DNA from: Verrucolacustris sp040397305
Lineage (GTDB): Bacteria; Verrucomicrobiota; Verrucomicrobiia; Methylacidiphilales; Verrucolacustridaceae
Direction of reading: 5' to 3'
Assembly: GCA_040397305.1 (NCBI GenBank)
Contig: JBBAWG010000002.1
Location: forward strand, 4,398 to 68,397
Length of the DNA stretch: 64,000 nucleotides
Within the stretch, counting starts at the first letter, position 1. Each line of letters opens with the position of its first letter. Made by a program: the position numbers and the translations under genes. This document shows positions 42,544 through 51,472 of the stretch, one piece after another. A model generated the notes under the pieces. The model was not told the DNA's origin. It was given only the letters and a program-made list of their open reading frames with translations, and searched no databases.

Positions 42544-45387
42544 GTGAGCCGACCCGGCGACCTGCTTCGTATCCGCGGCGCCCGCCAGCACAACCTCGCC
42601 GGCCTCGACCTCGACATTCCCAAACACCGTCTCGTCGTCCTCACCGGCCCCTCCGGGTCCGGCAAATCCTCACTCGCGTTCGACACCGTTTACGCCGAAG
42701 GCCAACGCCGGTACCTCGAAAGTCTCTCCGCCCATGCCCGCCTCCATCTGGAACGACTCCCCGCACCCGCCGTCGACTCGATGGAAGGACTCTCCCCCAC
42801 TTTGGCCGTGGAACAGCGCCATTCGGGGGGCAGCGGTCGCTCCACCCTCGCCACTTCTACGGAAATCCACGATCACCTTCGCGTCCTTTTCGCCACCAAC
42901 GGCACCCCCCACGACCCGAAAACCGGACGTCCCCTGCTTGCATCTTCCCCGTCCCAGATCGTCGATCACCTGCTCCGCGACCAGGCCGGAAATTTTTCCG
43001 TCCTTCTGGCGCCCGTGCCCTCCGCCGATCCGGCCCGGCTGAAAAAAGAGGGATTCCTCCGGGCCCGCCGCCAAGGCAAATGGATCGATCTCGGCTCGGT
43101 CACGGGAGAACTGGAGGGATTGGAGTTGGTCGTCGACCGCCTCCAGATTCAGGATTCCGGCCGCGCCCGGTTGGCGGATTCCGTGGAGCTGGCCCTCCGG
43201 CTCGGTCAAGGCCGGCTGCTCGTCGCATTCACCTCTGCGGACTTCTCCCGGTCCTCCGGAAAGCCGGACCTCTCCCTTTCCTCCGAGCCAGAGGATCCGG
43301 AAACCGGTTACCGCGCACCCCGCCTCACTCCACGTCACTTTTCTTTCAATAGCCCCGAAGGGGCCTGCCCGGAATGTTCCGGGTTGGGCATCCGCCTCTC
43401 CCCGGATCCCGCCAAGGTGGTTCCCCATCCGGAACTCTCTTTGGAAAAGGGCGCCATCGCCCCATGGAACCGTGGTCATCCCCGCATCCGGTCCTTTTAC
43501 CGCAACCTGGGGCGCGACCTCGCCCGCCACCTCGGGGTCGATCCTGCCACCCCTTGGTCGAAGTGGCCGAATTCCGCCCGCGAATTTGTCCTGCGGGGAT
43601 CCGGCGGGAAAGCCGTTTCCCTCCAATCCAGCCACCCCGGCCGGCTGCTCCGGGAGAAAAAACCTTTCGAGGGAATCCTCCCGGAACTGGATCGCCGCAT
43701 GGCGACCGCCCCCAACGAGGCCGCCCGCCACCGCATCCGCCGGTTTTTCAGTCCCGGCACTTGCCCGAGCTGTCGGGGCCATCGCCTCCATCCCGATGCG
43801 CTTCTGGTCACCCTCGGCGGGCCGCCCGGCCGGGGCCACTCGATCGCCTCTCTTTGCCAACTCTCCGTGGCTGCGGCCCGCACCTTTCTTGCCAATCTCC
43901 CCACTCCGTCCGGGCCGTCGTCCCACGCCTTCGATCCCCTCCGCCAAGCCGTCGTCCACCGGCTGAGCTTCTTGGAGAAACTGGGTTTGGGTTACCTGTC
44001 GCTCGACCGCGGCATGGACACCCTTTCGGGGGGCGAAGCCCGCCGAGCCCGCTTGGCCACCCAGCTGGGCGGTGGACTCACCGGTGTCCTCTATGTCCTC
44101 GATGAACCCAGCATCGGCCTTCATCCCTCCGATCACTCCCGCCTCCTCGACCTGCTTTGTGCCCTGCGCGACCTCGGAAACTCCCTGTTAGTCGTCGAGC
44201 ATGACGAAGAGACTCTCCGCCGCGCCGATCACCTGATCGAGCTCGGCCCCGGCGCCGGTACCGAAGGAGGTAGGCTCGTGGCCCAAGGCACTCCCCGGGA
44301 GATTTCCTCGGCCGAAAACTCCCTCACGGGTGCTTTCCTTTCCGGAAGGCGCAAGATTTCCTTCCCGCCCCGTCGACTCGCGTCCATTGGCCAACTGGTT
44401 TTGCGGGGGGCGTCCGCCCACAACCTCAAGGGAATCGACCTGAAAATTCCGCTTGGCGCCTTCACCTGTGTCACCGGGGTCAGCGGCTCGGGCAAAAGCA
44501 CGCTGATCTTCGACACCCTGGCCCCGGCTCTCCTGCGCCACCTCCAAGGTCCCTCCGCCGCCCCGGAGCCCGGCTCTTTTGCCTCCTGGGAAGGCGCCGA
44601 TCAAGTAAGCCGCGCCCTGGTCATCGACCAAACTCCGCTCGCTCGGATGTCCCGTTCCAACCCACTCACCCTCTTGGGTGTCTTTGACGAGCTCCGAAAA
44701 CTTTTCGCCGCCCTGCCCGCCTCCCGAGCCCGGGGATTCGGCCCCTCCCGCTTCAGCTTTAACGTCCGCGGCGGCCGTTGCGAAACCTGCGGCGGCCATG
44801 GAGAGATCACCGTCCAGCTCCAGCTCCTTCCCGAAGCCGTGGCCCCCTGCCCCACCTGCGGCGGCCACCGCTACAACCGGGAAACCTTGGGCGTCACCTA
44901 CCGCGGCCACTCCATCGCGGAGGTTCTCGATCTTTCCGTGGACCGGGCCCTCCAGCTCTTCCGCGCCATTCCCTCTCTCGCCTCCGCCCTGGAGGCCTTG
45001 CAGAAAGTCGGCCTGGGTTATCTTCCCATTGGCCAGCCGGCCGACCGCCTTTCCGGCGGTGAAGCTCAGCGGGTTCGCCTGGCCACCGCCCTCGCCTCCC
45101 GCACCCGCGGCCCCTCTCTCTATCTTTTGGACGAGCCCACCACCGGACTGCATTTGGCAGAGGTGGAACGGCTGCTTTCGGTTTTCTTCGCCTTGTGCGA
45201 ATCCGGACATACTCTCGTCGTCGTGGAACATCATCCGGATGTCATCCGTCACGCCGACCACATCATCGACCTCGGCCCCGGCGGCGGCGAGGCCGGCGGA
45301 CGCATTGTGGCTCAAGGCACGCCGGCGGAACTGACCCGTTGCAAGGAGAGTGCCACTGGCAAAATTCTCAAGGATCTCATGTCATGA
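42544..45387 (+). CDS. UvrA-like excinuclease ABC subunit A
   Basis: DNA-binding ABC ATPase of nucleotide excision repair. The 947-residue protein (GTG start) has Walker A GPSGSGKSS (35-43), two LSGGEA signatures with DEPS and DEPTTGLH Walker B motifs, a second P-loop GVSGSGKSTLIFD, and a complete C-terminal zinc module (Cys746, 749, 769, 772). The first zinc module appears incomplete. The second half is present (Cys275, Cys278 in CPECSGLG), but the preceding CxxC expected about 20 residues earlier is replaced by SSEPEDPETGY. A UvrB-binding-like region is present. It may be a second, divergent UvrA rather than the only one. Confidence 0.88.
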   Translation: MSRPGDLLRIRGARQHNLAGLDLDIPKHRLVVLTGPSGSGKSSLAFDTVYAEGQRRYLESLSAHARLHLERLPAPAVDSMEGLSPTLAVEQRHSGGSGRSTLATSTEIHDHLRVLFATNGTPHDPKTGRPLLASSPSQIVDHLLRDQAGNFSVLLAPVPSADPARLKKEGFLRARRQGKWIDLGSVTGELEGLELVVDRLQIQDSGRARLADSVELALRLGQGRLLVAFTSADFSRSSGKPDLSLSSEPEDPETGYRAPRLTPRHFSFNSPEGACPECSGLGIRLSPDPAKVVPHPELSLEKGAIAPWNRGHPRIRSFYRNLGRDLARHLGVDPATPWSKWPNSAREFVLRGSGGKAVSLQSSHPGRLLREKKPFEGILPELDRRMATAPNEAARHRIRRFFSPGTCPSCRGHRLHPDALLVTLGGPPGRGHSIASLCQLSVAAARTFLANLPTPSGPSSHAFDPLRQAVVHRLSFLEKLGLGYLSLDRGMDTLSGGEARRARLATQLGGGLTGVLYVLDEPSIGLHPSDHSRLLDLLCALRDLGNSLLVVEHDEETLRRADHLIELGPGAGTEGGRLVAQGTPREISSAENSLTGAFLSGRRKISFPPRRLASIGQLVLRGASAHNLKGIDLKIPLGAFTCVTGVSGSGKSTLIFDTLAPALLRHLQGPSAAPEPGSFASWEGADQVSRALVIDQTPLARMSRSNPLTLLGVFDELRKLFAALPASRARGFGPSRFSFNVRGGRCETCGGHGEITVQLQLLPEAVAPCPTCGGHRYNRETLGVTYRGHSIAEVLDLSVDRALQLFRAIPSLASALEALQKVGLGYLPIGQPADRLSGGEAQRVRLATALASRTRGPSLYLLDEPTTGLHLAEVERLLSVFFALCESGHTLVVVEHHPDVIRHADHIIDLGPGGGEAGGRIVAQGTPAELTRCKESATGKILKDLMS

Positions 45388-47897
45388 TGGCTCGTCGCTC
45401 CATCTTCATCTTCATTTTCATCCTCATCTCCGGACCCTCTCCCAGGCTGCAGGCCGGGGAACTCCCGAAAGACCTCCGCGTGGCCGAGGAGATGATCCGC
45501 GATGGACTGGCTCGGGATGCCGTCATCCGGATCCGTGGATGGCTGCAAAAAAACAGCTCTACCCCCCAACCGGAAGCCCAAGTCCTGCTGGCCGAAGCTC
45601 TTTTGGCTGACAGTCGCCCAACCGAGGCTTTGGCGGCTCTGCCCAAAAATCCTCCTGCCGAGTTGACCCAGCGGGTCCTCCTTGTGCAGGCCTCCGCCCT
45701 GAACGAGGCCCAAAGGTGGAAGGAAGCCCTGGTCGATTGGAAACGCCTGAACCTCTCGGCCCTGCCGCAAGCCCAAGCCAACCAGGCCCGGCTGGGCCTT
45801 GCCTCCGCGCTGCTGAACGAAAACCAGCGGGAAGAGGGCCAGAAGGAGCTGCGGCAGCTGATGGAAAAGGCGGATTCCCCCACCGCGGAGGCCGCCCGAA
45901 TTCTCATGGTCAAAACCCTGTTGGCCGAGGGCCGGCAAGACGATGCCGAGAAGGAGCTGGCCACGATCAAGCCGGACGCCCCGCCTTCCGCCCGCGTCGA
46001 GGCCCGCTACTGGAAGGCGGAAATCACGGCGGCCCGGGGAAAAAGTGAGGAGGCTCGCGAGCTTTTCCAGAATCTGCTGGAGGAGACAGATGGAGCGGGG
46101 CGCGACCTGCTCGCCCGCGCCTGGATTGCCATCGGGCGGATTGATCGTGCCCGTGGAAAACCGGCCGACGCTGCGACATCCCTTGAGAAGGCTCTGGACC
46201 GGGGAGGTGATCCGGAAACCTATTTGGCGGCCGCCCGGGAATATCTCGCCGCGGCCCAAGCGTCCCAGTCCCTGCCGACGGCTGCCCTCCGCCTCCGTGA
46301 CTCGGTCCGGGAAAGAGAAAACGACGACGAGAAGCGCGGCCGTTTTGCGCCCGCCCTGCTTCTTCTTGGCTCCGCCACACTGGAAGCCGGTAACGCCGAA
46401 GCTGCGGCTGCCGACCTCGACAACCTGATCAAAAACTACCCCTCCTCGCCCGCCGTTCCCGGAGCCCAGGTCATCCTCGCCGAAGCGTTGGCCAAGCAAG
46501 GGCAGGAGGCGGCCGCCCGCGATCAGCTTCGCACCCTACTCAAAAAAGCCGGCCTGCCTCCTGAGGTGGCCTACCAGGCCCATTTTGCCCTCGGCGATCT
46601 TCTCCTGAAGGAAGGAAAGGCTTTTGAATCGGCCACCGCGTATGAAGCCGCCCTCAAGACCGCCGCCACGCCATCGCAATCGGAGCAGGCCCTTTATAAT
46701 GCCGCTTTGGCCACCGCTCGAATTCCGGATCCAGTCGGCTTCGTAAGACTGGAAAAGAGCTTTTCCGAGAAGTTTCCCGAAAGCGACCGACGGGCCGCCT
46801 TGGCGCTGGAACGTGGCCGCATGCTGGAATCAAAGGGCGACACCGCCGCCAGCCGCACCGCTTTGGAGGAGGTCGCCCAACTGCCCGGTTCCAGCTCCTT
46901 CCAAGCCGAGGCGGGACTGCGGCGGGCCAACTCCCTCCTCCGCGCCGGCAACTACCCCGAAGCCTCTGCCGCCTTTGCTGAATTTGAAAAATCTTTCCCC
47001 AACTCCCCGCTTCTTCCCCAGGCCCTTGCCTCCGGCATAGAAGCCCGCCTCCGGGCCAAGGAGTTGACCGGAACCCAGGCTCGGGCGGAGTTCGCCAAAA
47101 TTCTCAGCCGCTTCCCGGACAGCACGCTCGCCCCGGCCCTCTCCTTCCAGATCGCCCAGACGCACTACGAAGAAAAGAACCACGGCGAGGCCCTGACCGC
47201 CTTCCGCGAAATGGCGAAAAAATTCCCCAAAGATCCCCTCGCCGATAACGCCCTTTACTATGCCGGCCTCAGCGCCCTTGCCCTCGGCAATCCCGAGGAG
47301 GCCACCAAACTGTTCCGCTCCCTGACGGAAAATTCCCCGCTCCGCACCGATGCCCGGCTGGCCGAAATTGATGCCTGCCGTGCTGCGGGTGACTACGCCG
47401 GTGGCCTGCAAATTGCCAACTCCCTTCTGGCCAACCGCACCCCCGACCAGCGCGCTTGGGTGGAGATCAGCAGGAGGCGGTTGGCCTGTGAATTCGCCCT
47501 GGGCGGGACGGATAAGAGCAATCTGGAAAGATCCGTCACCACCGCCGAGGGCATCGTGAAAAGTCCGGCCGCCGATGCCTCGGATAAAAACGAGGCCGGC
47601 TTTATCCGGGGACGCTCGCTGGAACAGCTCGGCCGGGAGGATGAGGCATTGCAGGCGTATCTCGACGTGCTTTACGGCCGACTGGGCACCGCCTCAGCTG
47701 CCCCCTCCCAACCGGAATACCTCTGGTTTGCCCGTGCCGGTGCTGAGGCCGCGAGGATTCAGGAGAAACGCGGCGATTTCAAGGGGGCCCTCGCTATCTA
47801 TCGAATTCTGGAAAACGCCGGTGGCCCCAATCAGGCCGCGTTTGCCCGGAAAATCGATGATCTCCGCAACCGGCACTTCCTCTGGTCCGAACAGTAG
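45384..47897 (+). CDS. Exported TPR-repeat protein
   Basis: The 837-residue protein starts at ATG 45384, overlapping the uvrA-like stop (ATGA), with a hydrophobic N-terminal signal (MMARRSIFIFIFILISG). The rest is helical repeats of TPR type, visible as recurring AxxxLA, FPKDPLADNALYYAGLSALA and FPDSTLAPALSFQIAQTHYE units, many with the FPxSxxA pattern found in outer-membrane lipoprotein-associated TPR proteins (YbgF/BamD-like). It probably sits in the periplasm as a scaffold. Function unknown. Confidence 0.82.
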   Translation: MMARRSIFIFIFILISGPSPRLQAGELPKDLRVAEEMIRDGLARDAVIRIRGWLQKNSSTPQPEAQVLLAEALLADSRPTEALAALPKNPPAELTQRVLLVQASALNEAQRWKEALVDWKRLNLSALPQAQANQARLGLASALLNENQREEGQKELRQLMEKADSPTAEAARILMVKTLLAEGRQDDAEKELATIKPDAPPSARVEARYWKAEITAARGKSEEARELFQNLLEETDGAGRDLLARAWIAIGRIDRARGKPADAATSLEKALDRGGDPETYLAAAREYLAAAQASQSLPTAALRLRDSVRERENDDEKRGRFAPALLLLGSATLEAGNAEAAAADLDNLIKNYPSSPAVPGAQVILAEALAKQGQEAAARDQLRTLLKKAGLPPEVAYQAHFALGDLLLKEGKAFESATAYEAALKTAATPSQSEQALYNAALATARIPDPVGFVRLEKSFSEKFPESDRRAALALERGRMLESKGDTAASRTALEEVAQLPGSSSFQAEAGLRRANSLLRAGNYPEASAAFAEFEKSFPNSPLLPQALASGIEARLRAKELTGTQARAEFAKILSRFPDSTLAPALSFQIAQTHYEEKNHGEALTAFREMAKKFPKDPLADNALYYAGLSALALGNPEEATKLFRSLTENSPLRTDARLAEIDACRAAGDYAGGLQIANSLLANRTPDQRAWVEISRRRLACEFALGGTDKSNLERSVTTAEGIVKSPAADASDKNEAGFIRGRSLEQLGREDEALQAYLDVLYGRLGTASAAPSQPEYLWFARAGAEAARIQEKRGDFKGALAIYRILENAGGPNQAAFARKIDDLRNRHFLWSEQ

Positions 47898-47900
47898 CCT

Positions 47901-48006
47901 CTTTCCACCTCCCGCTCACCTCCTTCCACCAACCGATCTCCTTCCGCTTTCCCAATTCCCCTATTTTTCATCTGAATCCTAATCGTCCAGGACGCTTCGC
48001 GTCCTG
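47901..48006. repeat. Intergenic mosaic: pyrimidine tract, hexamers, palindrome
   Basis: The spacer before grpE contains a pyrimidine tract with TTCCACC units (47901-47960), two hexamers CTGAAT and CCTAAT (47972-47983) and a perfect palindrome with 8-bp arms CAGGACGC/GCGTCCTG and a TTC loop (47988-48006). The palindrome abuts the promoter -35 box. Confidence 0.6.
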
Positions 48007-48034
48007 TTGACATCCCCTTTCCATTCAATAACTT
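48007..48034 (+). promoter_or_regulatory. Promoter candidate for grpE-dnaJ
   Basis: TTGACA at 48007-48012, and TAACTT sixteen bases on (48029-48034). No CIRCE (HrcA) inverted repeat is present in the spacer, but the 8-bp-arm palindrome ending at 48006 directly abuts the -35 box and could be an operator. Confidence 0.45.
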
Positions 48035-48072
48035 TTGCATCTTATCCTGATGCGTTTTTCCGACTTAAAGCC

Positions 48073-48633
48073 ATGAAAGCCAAGCACTCCCAAAACCCCG
48101 GGCACCCGCCCACCGAAGAGCCCAAGATCGTTCTTCCCGATGGCCAACCCGCTCCATCCGCCCCTCAAATCACCACCAAGCCGGATTCCTCGTCGGAAAT
48201 CGCTTCCCTCAAGGACCAGTTGCTCCGCCTCCGTGCTGATTTCGAAAATTCCCGCAAACGTTTGACTCGCGAAAAAGAGGAATCCCTCAAGTACGCCAAC
48301 CAATCGATCCTTTCGGATCTCCTCCCCCTACTCGATCATCTGGAGCTCGGGCTCCAGGCCGCTGCCTCAGCCAAAGATGTCGCCTCCGTGATCGCGGGCC
48401 TCAAGCTCATCCAAGGCCAGTTCGACCGATTCCTTACCGACCACGGCGTCACCCCCATCGATGCCGTTGGCCAACCTTTCGACCCACACCTGCATGAAGC
48501 CCTTGGTCAGGAACCAGCCGCCGGCAAACCCGAAGGCACCGTCCTCCACCAGCGTCGCCGAGGCTATAAGATGGGTGAACGCCTTCTTCGCCCCGCCAGC
48601 GTGGTTACGGTCGCCCCTGCCCAACCCGCCTGA
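48073..48633 (+). CDS. grpE: GrpE nucleotide exchange factor
   Basis: Exchanges ADP for ATP on DnaK. The 186-residue protein starts at ATG 48073. The N-terminus is disordered, a coiled coil (about 45-85: SLKDQLLRLRADFENSRKRL) follows, and the beta-wing domain has FLTDHGVTPIDAVGQPFDPH, HEALGQ, and a VLHQRRRGYKMGERLLRPA motif typical of GrpE. dnaJ follows after 3 bases; dnaK is not adjacent. Confidence 0.95.
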   Translation: MKAKHSQNPGHPPTEEPKIVLPDGQPAPSAPQITTKPDSSSEIASLKDQLLRLRADFENSRKRLTREKEESLKYANQSILSDLLPLLDHLELGLQAAASAKDVASVIAGLKLIQGQFDRFLTDHGVTPIDAVGQPFDPHLHEALGQEPAAGKPEGTVLHQRRRGYKMGERLLRPASVVTVAPAQPA

Positions 48634-48636
48634 TCC

Positions 48637-49806
48637 GTGGCCGCGAAAAAGGACTATTACGAGGTTCTGGGTGTCGCTCGTGGCGCCACCGCGGAGGAGA
48701 TGAAGAAAGCATACCGCAAACTTGCTCTTCAACATCACCCTGACAAACACAAGGGCGACAAAAAAGCCGAAGAAAAATTCAAGGAGATCGGCGAAGCCTA
48801 CGAAATTCTCTCCGATCCGCAAAAGCGCGAGGCTTACGACCGTTTTGGCCATCAGGCCTTTGCCCCGGGCGGCGGCATGGGAGGCGGTGGTTTCCACGAT
48901 CCATTCGAGCTATTCCGCGAGGTATTCAGCTCGGGCGGACTCGGCGGCACCATTTTCGGCGACATCTTCGAAGACGCCTTTGCCGGAGGTGGCGGGGGTG
49001 GGCGCGGCCGTCGCCGTGGTTCCCGCTCGACCCAGGGCGCCGATCTTCGTTACGACCTCGAGATCGATTTTCTGGAGGCCGTCCAGGGCTGCGAAAAGGA
49101 GATCACCATCCGCCGTCCCGCCCCCTGCTCCCACTGCGAAGGTACGGGGGCCGCGGCCGGCTCCAAGGTCGTCACCTGTTCCACCTGTCGCGGGCAGGGA
49201 CAGGTGGCTGTCAACCGGGGCTTCTTCTCCATTGCCCAGCCCTGCCCGAAATGCGGCGGCACCGGCCAAACCATCGAACATCCCTGCAAACATTGTCACG
49301 GGGAGGGTCGCGCCGAACAAAATGCCCGCATCAAATTAAAAATCCCTTCCGGGGTCGATACCGGTGCCCGCCTCCGCTCCTCCGGCCAAGGCGAAGCCGG
49401 GACCCGCGGCGGGGCGGCAGGTGACCTCTACGTCGTCTTGACCGTCCGCTCCCACCCCGTCTTTGAACGGCAGGAGGACGACCTCTTCTGTGAGGTGCCG
49501 GTCTCTTTTGCCCAACTCACTCTCGGAGCGGAGATCAGCGTTCCCAGCCTGAACGGGGAACTGAACCTGAAAATCCCCGCCGGCACCGCCTCGGACAAGG
49601 TCTTCCGGCTCCGGGATCAGGGCGTCCCCTCCCTCTCTGGCCGGGGCAAGGGGGACCTCCATGTGCGCGTCCGCGTGGAGATTCCCAAGCACCTCAACTC
49701 CGCCCAGAAACAGGCACTCGAACAGTTCTCCCGGTTGTGCGATGACTCCACCCACCCCGAGCATCACTCCTTCCTCGAAAAAGCCCGGAAGCTTTTCCAG
49801 GGCTAA
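48637..49806 (+). CDS. dnaJ: Chaperone protein DnaJ (type I)
   Basis: DnaK co-chaperone. The 389-residue protein (GTG start 48637) has a J-domain with HPD at 34-36, a Gly/Phe-rich linker (about 70-115), four zinc CxxCxGxG repeats (CSHCEGTG, CSTCRGQG, CPKCGGTG, CKHCHGEG) and C-terminal substrate domains. Followed directly by rsmE, as in many genomes. Confidence 0.97.
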   Translation: MAAKKDYYEVLGVARGATAEEMKKAYRKLALQHHPDKHKGDKKAEEKFKEIGEAYEILSDPQKREAYDRFGHQAFAPGGGMGGGGFHDPFELFREVFSSGGLGGTIFGDIFEDAFAGGGGGGRGRRRGSRSTQGADLRYDLEIDFLEAVQGCEKEITIRRPAPCSHCEGTGAAAGSKVVTCSTCRGQGQVAVNRGFFSIAQPCPKCGGTGQTIEHPCKHCHGEGRAEQNARIKLKIPSGVDTGARLRSSGQGEAGTRGGAAGDLYVVLTVRSHPVFERQEDDLFCEVPVSFAQLTLGAEISVPSLNGELNLKIPAGTASDKVFRLRDQGVPSLSGRGKGDLHVRVRVEIPKHLNSAQKQALEQFSRLCDDSTHPEHHSFLEKARKLFQG

Positions 49807-49809
49807 CCC

Positions 49810-50550
49810 GTGCCCGGCCACCGCTTTTACCAACCCGACTTGGCGACCGGACACCTTTCCCCTGAGGAGTCCCACCATGCCGTTCATGTCCTGCGACTTC
49901 GTTCGGGCGACTCCGCCGCCGTCTTTGACGGCCGCGGCACCGAGGCCCGTGTCCGCCTAACCTCCGCGGATCCGGGAGGTGTGAGCTTTGAAACTCTCTC
50001 CACCGCCAAGACCCCCCGCCCCGCCTGCCGGATCCGTTTCGGCCAAGCTTTGATCAAGCCGGCCGGGATGGAGTTGCTTTTGCAGAAACTCACCGAACTG
50101 GGGGTCTCGGAAATTTGGCCGATCGTCTCGGAGCGTTCCGTCTCCAAACCAGAGGGCGAAAAAAGAATCTCCTCCCGCTGGCAGACCATCGCCCTCTCCG
50201 CATGCAAACAGTCCGGTCAAAACTGGCTTCCCACGATCCCCGAGGCCGCACCCCTGGACTCCTTCCTCGCCGCCGCAGATCCCGCCCCGCCCATTGCCCG
50301 GATCATCGGCTCGCTTCAGCCGGAGGCCCGCCCCCTTTCCATCCTGGTGGCAGAAGCCAAGAAAGCCGGGCCGGTTTCTGCCGTCGATGTCCTGATCGGT
50401 CCTGAGGGGGACTTCAGCCCGGCCGAGATTGGCCGGGCCCGGGCCGCCGGTTTCCGACCCGCCTCGCTGGGGCCGCTGGTCCTCCGCTCAGAAACCGCCT
50501 CGATTTTCGTCGCCGCAGCCCTTCATTACGAACTGAACCTGCCCCATTGA
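49810..50550 (+). CDS. rsmE: 16S rRNA (uracil-1498-N3)-methyltransferase
   Basis: SPOUT enzyme that methylates U1498 of 16S rRNA. The 246-residue protein (GTG start 49810) has the RsmE pattern GHLSPEESHHAVHVLRLRSGD, the QKLTELGVSEIWPIVSERS strand and the SAM knot GPEGDFSPAEI with LGPLVLRSETASIF. It follows dnaJ with a 3-base gap. Its TGA stop overlaps the TTG start of the next gene. Confidence 0.95.
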   Translation: MPGHRFYQPDLATGHLSPEESHHAVHVLRLRSGDSAAVFDGRGTEARVRLTSADPGGVSFETLSTAKTPRPACRIRFGQALIKPAGMELLLQKLTELGVSEIWPIVSERSVSKPEGEKRISSRWQTIALSACKQSGQNWLPTIPEAAPLDSFLAAADPAPPIARIIGSLQPEARPLSILVAEAKKAGPVSAVDVLIGPEGDFSPAEIGRARAAGFRPASLGPLVLRSETASIFVAAALHYELNLPH

Positions 50551-51311
50551 AACCCTTGCTCATCTGCACCGACTTCGACGGAACGCTCACCAACGAGGAT
50601 CCTTCGGCTCCCTTGGCCCCCGGGTTTTTCACTTGGCTGCAGTCTGCCCGAAAAAAGGGCGATGTTTCCTGGGTGGTGGCTACCGGACGCTCTTGGGAGG
50701 GCCTGCGGGAAGCCCTGCTGCATCACCAGGCTCCATTGTTCCCGGAATGGATCGTTACGGTGGAAAGAGAAATCCACCGCGTACAGGAACGGGAAGCCCA
50801 CCCTGTGGAGAAATGGAACCAAACCTGCACCGAGGTTCATGAATCCCTGTTCGGCCGGCATGGTGCGATTTTGGAACGGATCGAGCGTGAAGTGGGCAGC
50901 CACGAGGATGTGACCGTCATTCCGGACGTGGGCGCCATCGGCCTGGTGGTGGACTCCCCCACCGGGATCGCCCATGCGGAAAAGTTAGTGAAGGAAATCC
51001 TCAAGGACCGGCCGGAGATTATCACCATCCGAAACGGACCGTATTTCCGCTTTGCCCATGCCGACTATCACAAGGGCTCCTGCCTCGGCCACGTCCAGGC
51101 CCTCATGGATCTGGGGCCCGCCTCCACTTTTGTCGCTGGGGACAACCTGAATGATCTCTCCATGCTGCAGCGCGGCTGCGGACACTACCTCGCCTGCCCC
51201 TCCAACTCCCATGAAGAGGTCCTCCAGCAGGTCAAAAAGGAGGGCGGCTACCTCGCCAAGGCCACCGGGGGAGCTGGCATCGCCGAGGCCCTGAACTTCT
51301 TCTTTCGTTAA
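50547..51311 (+). CDS. HAD superfamily (Cof-like) hydrolase
   Basis: The 254-residue protein (TTG start 50547, overlapping the rsmE stop) has the HAD nucleophile motif TDFDGTLTNE near the N-terminus, VVATGRSWEG as motif II, a Lys in KGSCLGHV and the VAGDNLNDLSML metal motif typical of Cof/sucrose-phosphatase-like HADs. Substrate likely a sugar phosphate or related compound; not determinable. Confidence 0.86.
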   Translation: MKPLLICTDFDGTLTNEDPSAPLAPGFFTWLQSARKKGDVSWVVATGRSWEGLREALLHHQAPLFPEWIVTVEREIHRVQEREAHPVEKWNQTCTEVHESLFGRHGAILERIEREVGSHEDVTVIPDVGAIGLVVDSPTGIAHAEKLVKEILKDRPEIITIRNGPYFRFAHADYHKGSCLGHVQALMDLGPASTFVAGDNLNDLSMLQRGCGHYLACPSNSHEEVLQQVKKEGGYLAKATGGAGIAEALNFFFR

Positions 51312-51359
51312 TGCCGCTCTTCTTGGAAAAGGGCTCAAAATCTTTTGAATTAAACCCCT

Positions 51360-51391
51360 GTAGGGCCGTGCTCCGGCGCAGCCGTCATCCC
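51360..51391. repeat. GTAGGG-led imperfect palindrome
   Basis: GTAGGGCCG-led sequence with a GTGCTCCGGCGCAGC centre, 30-odd bases, in the spacer between the HAD gene and carB. Complementarity of the arms is imperfect, and membership of the REP family is tentative. Confidence 0.35.
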
Positions 51392-51398
51392 AAACTTA

Positions 51399-51460
51399 CT
51401 TAATCTTAATCCTAATCCTAATCGATCTCCCTCTTCCAACCTCCCCCGCCACCCTTTAAG
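51399..51460. repeat. Four-unit hexamer array plus pyrimidine tract
   Basis: Two CTTAAT and two CCTAAT units in register (51399-51422), 24 bases. A pyrimidine tract containing CTTCCAACCTCCC follows at once (51426-51460), then carB at 51473. Confidence 0.7.
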
Positions 51461-51472
51461 GTTAATCACACC

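Noticed and set aside
42670..44136. 488-codon frame on - strand opposite the UvrA-like gene
   Set aside because: Lies wholly within the real gene on the other strand and has no recognisable family; a high-GC shadow.
48007..48072. CIRCE heat-shock operator before grpE
   Set aside because: No TTAGCACTC-N9-GAGTGCTAA repeat is present; only a different palindrome at 47988-48006.
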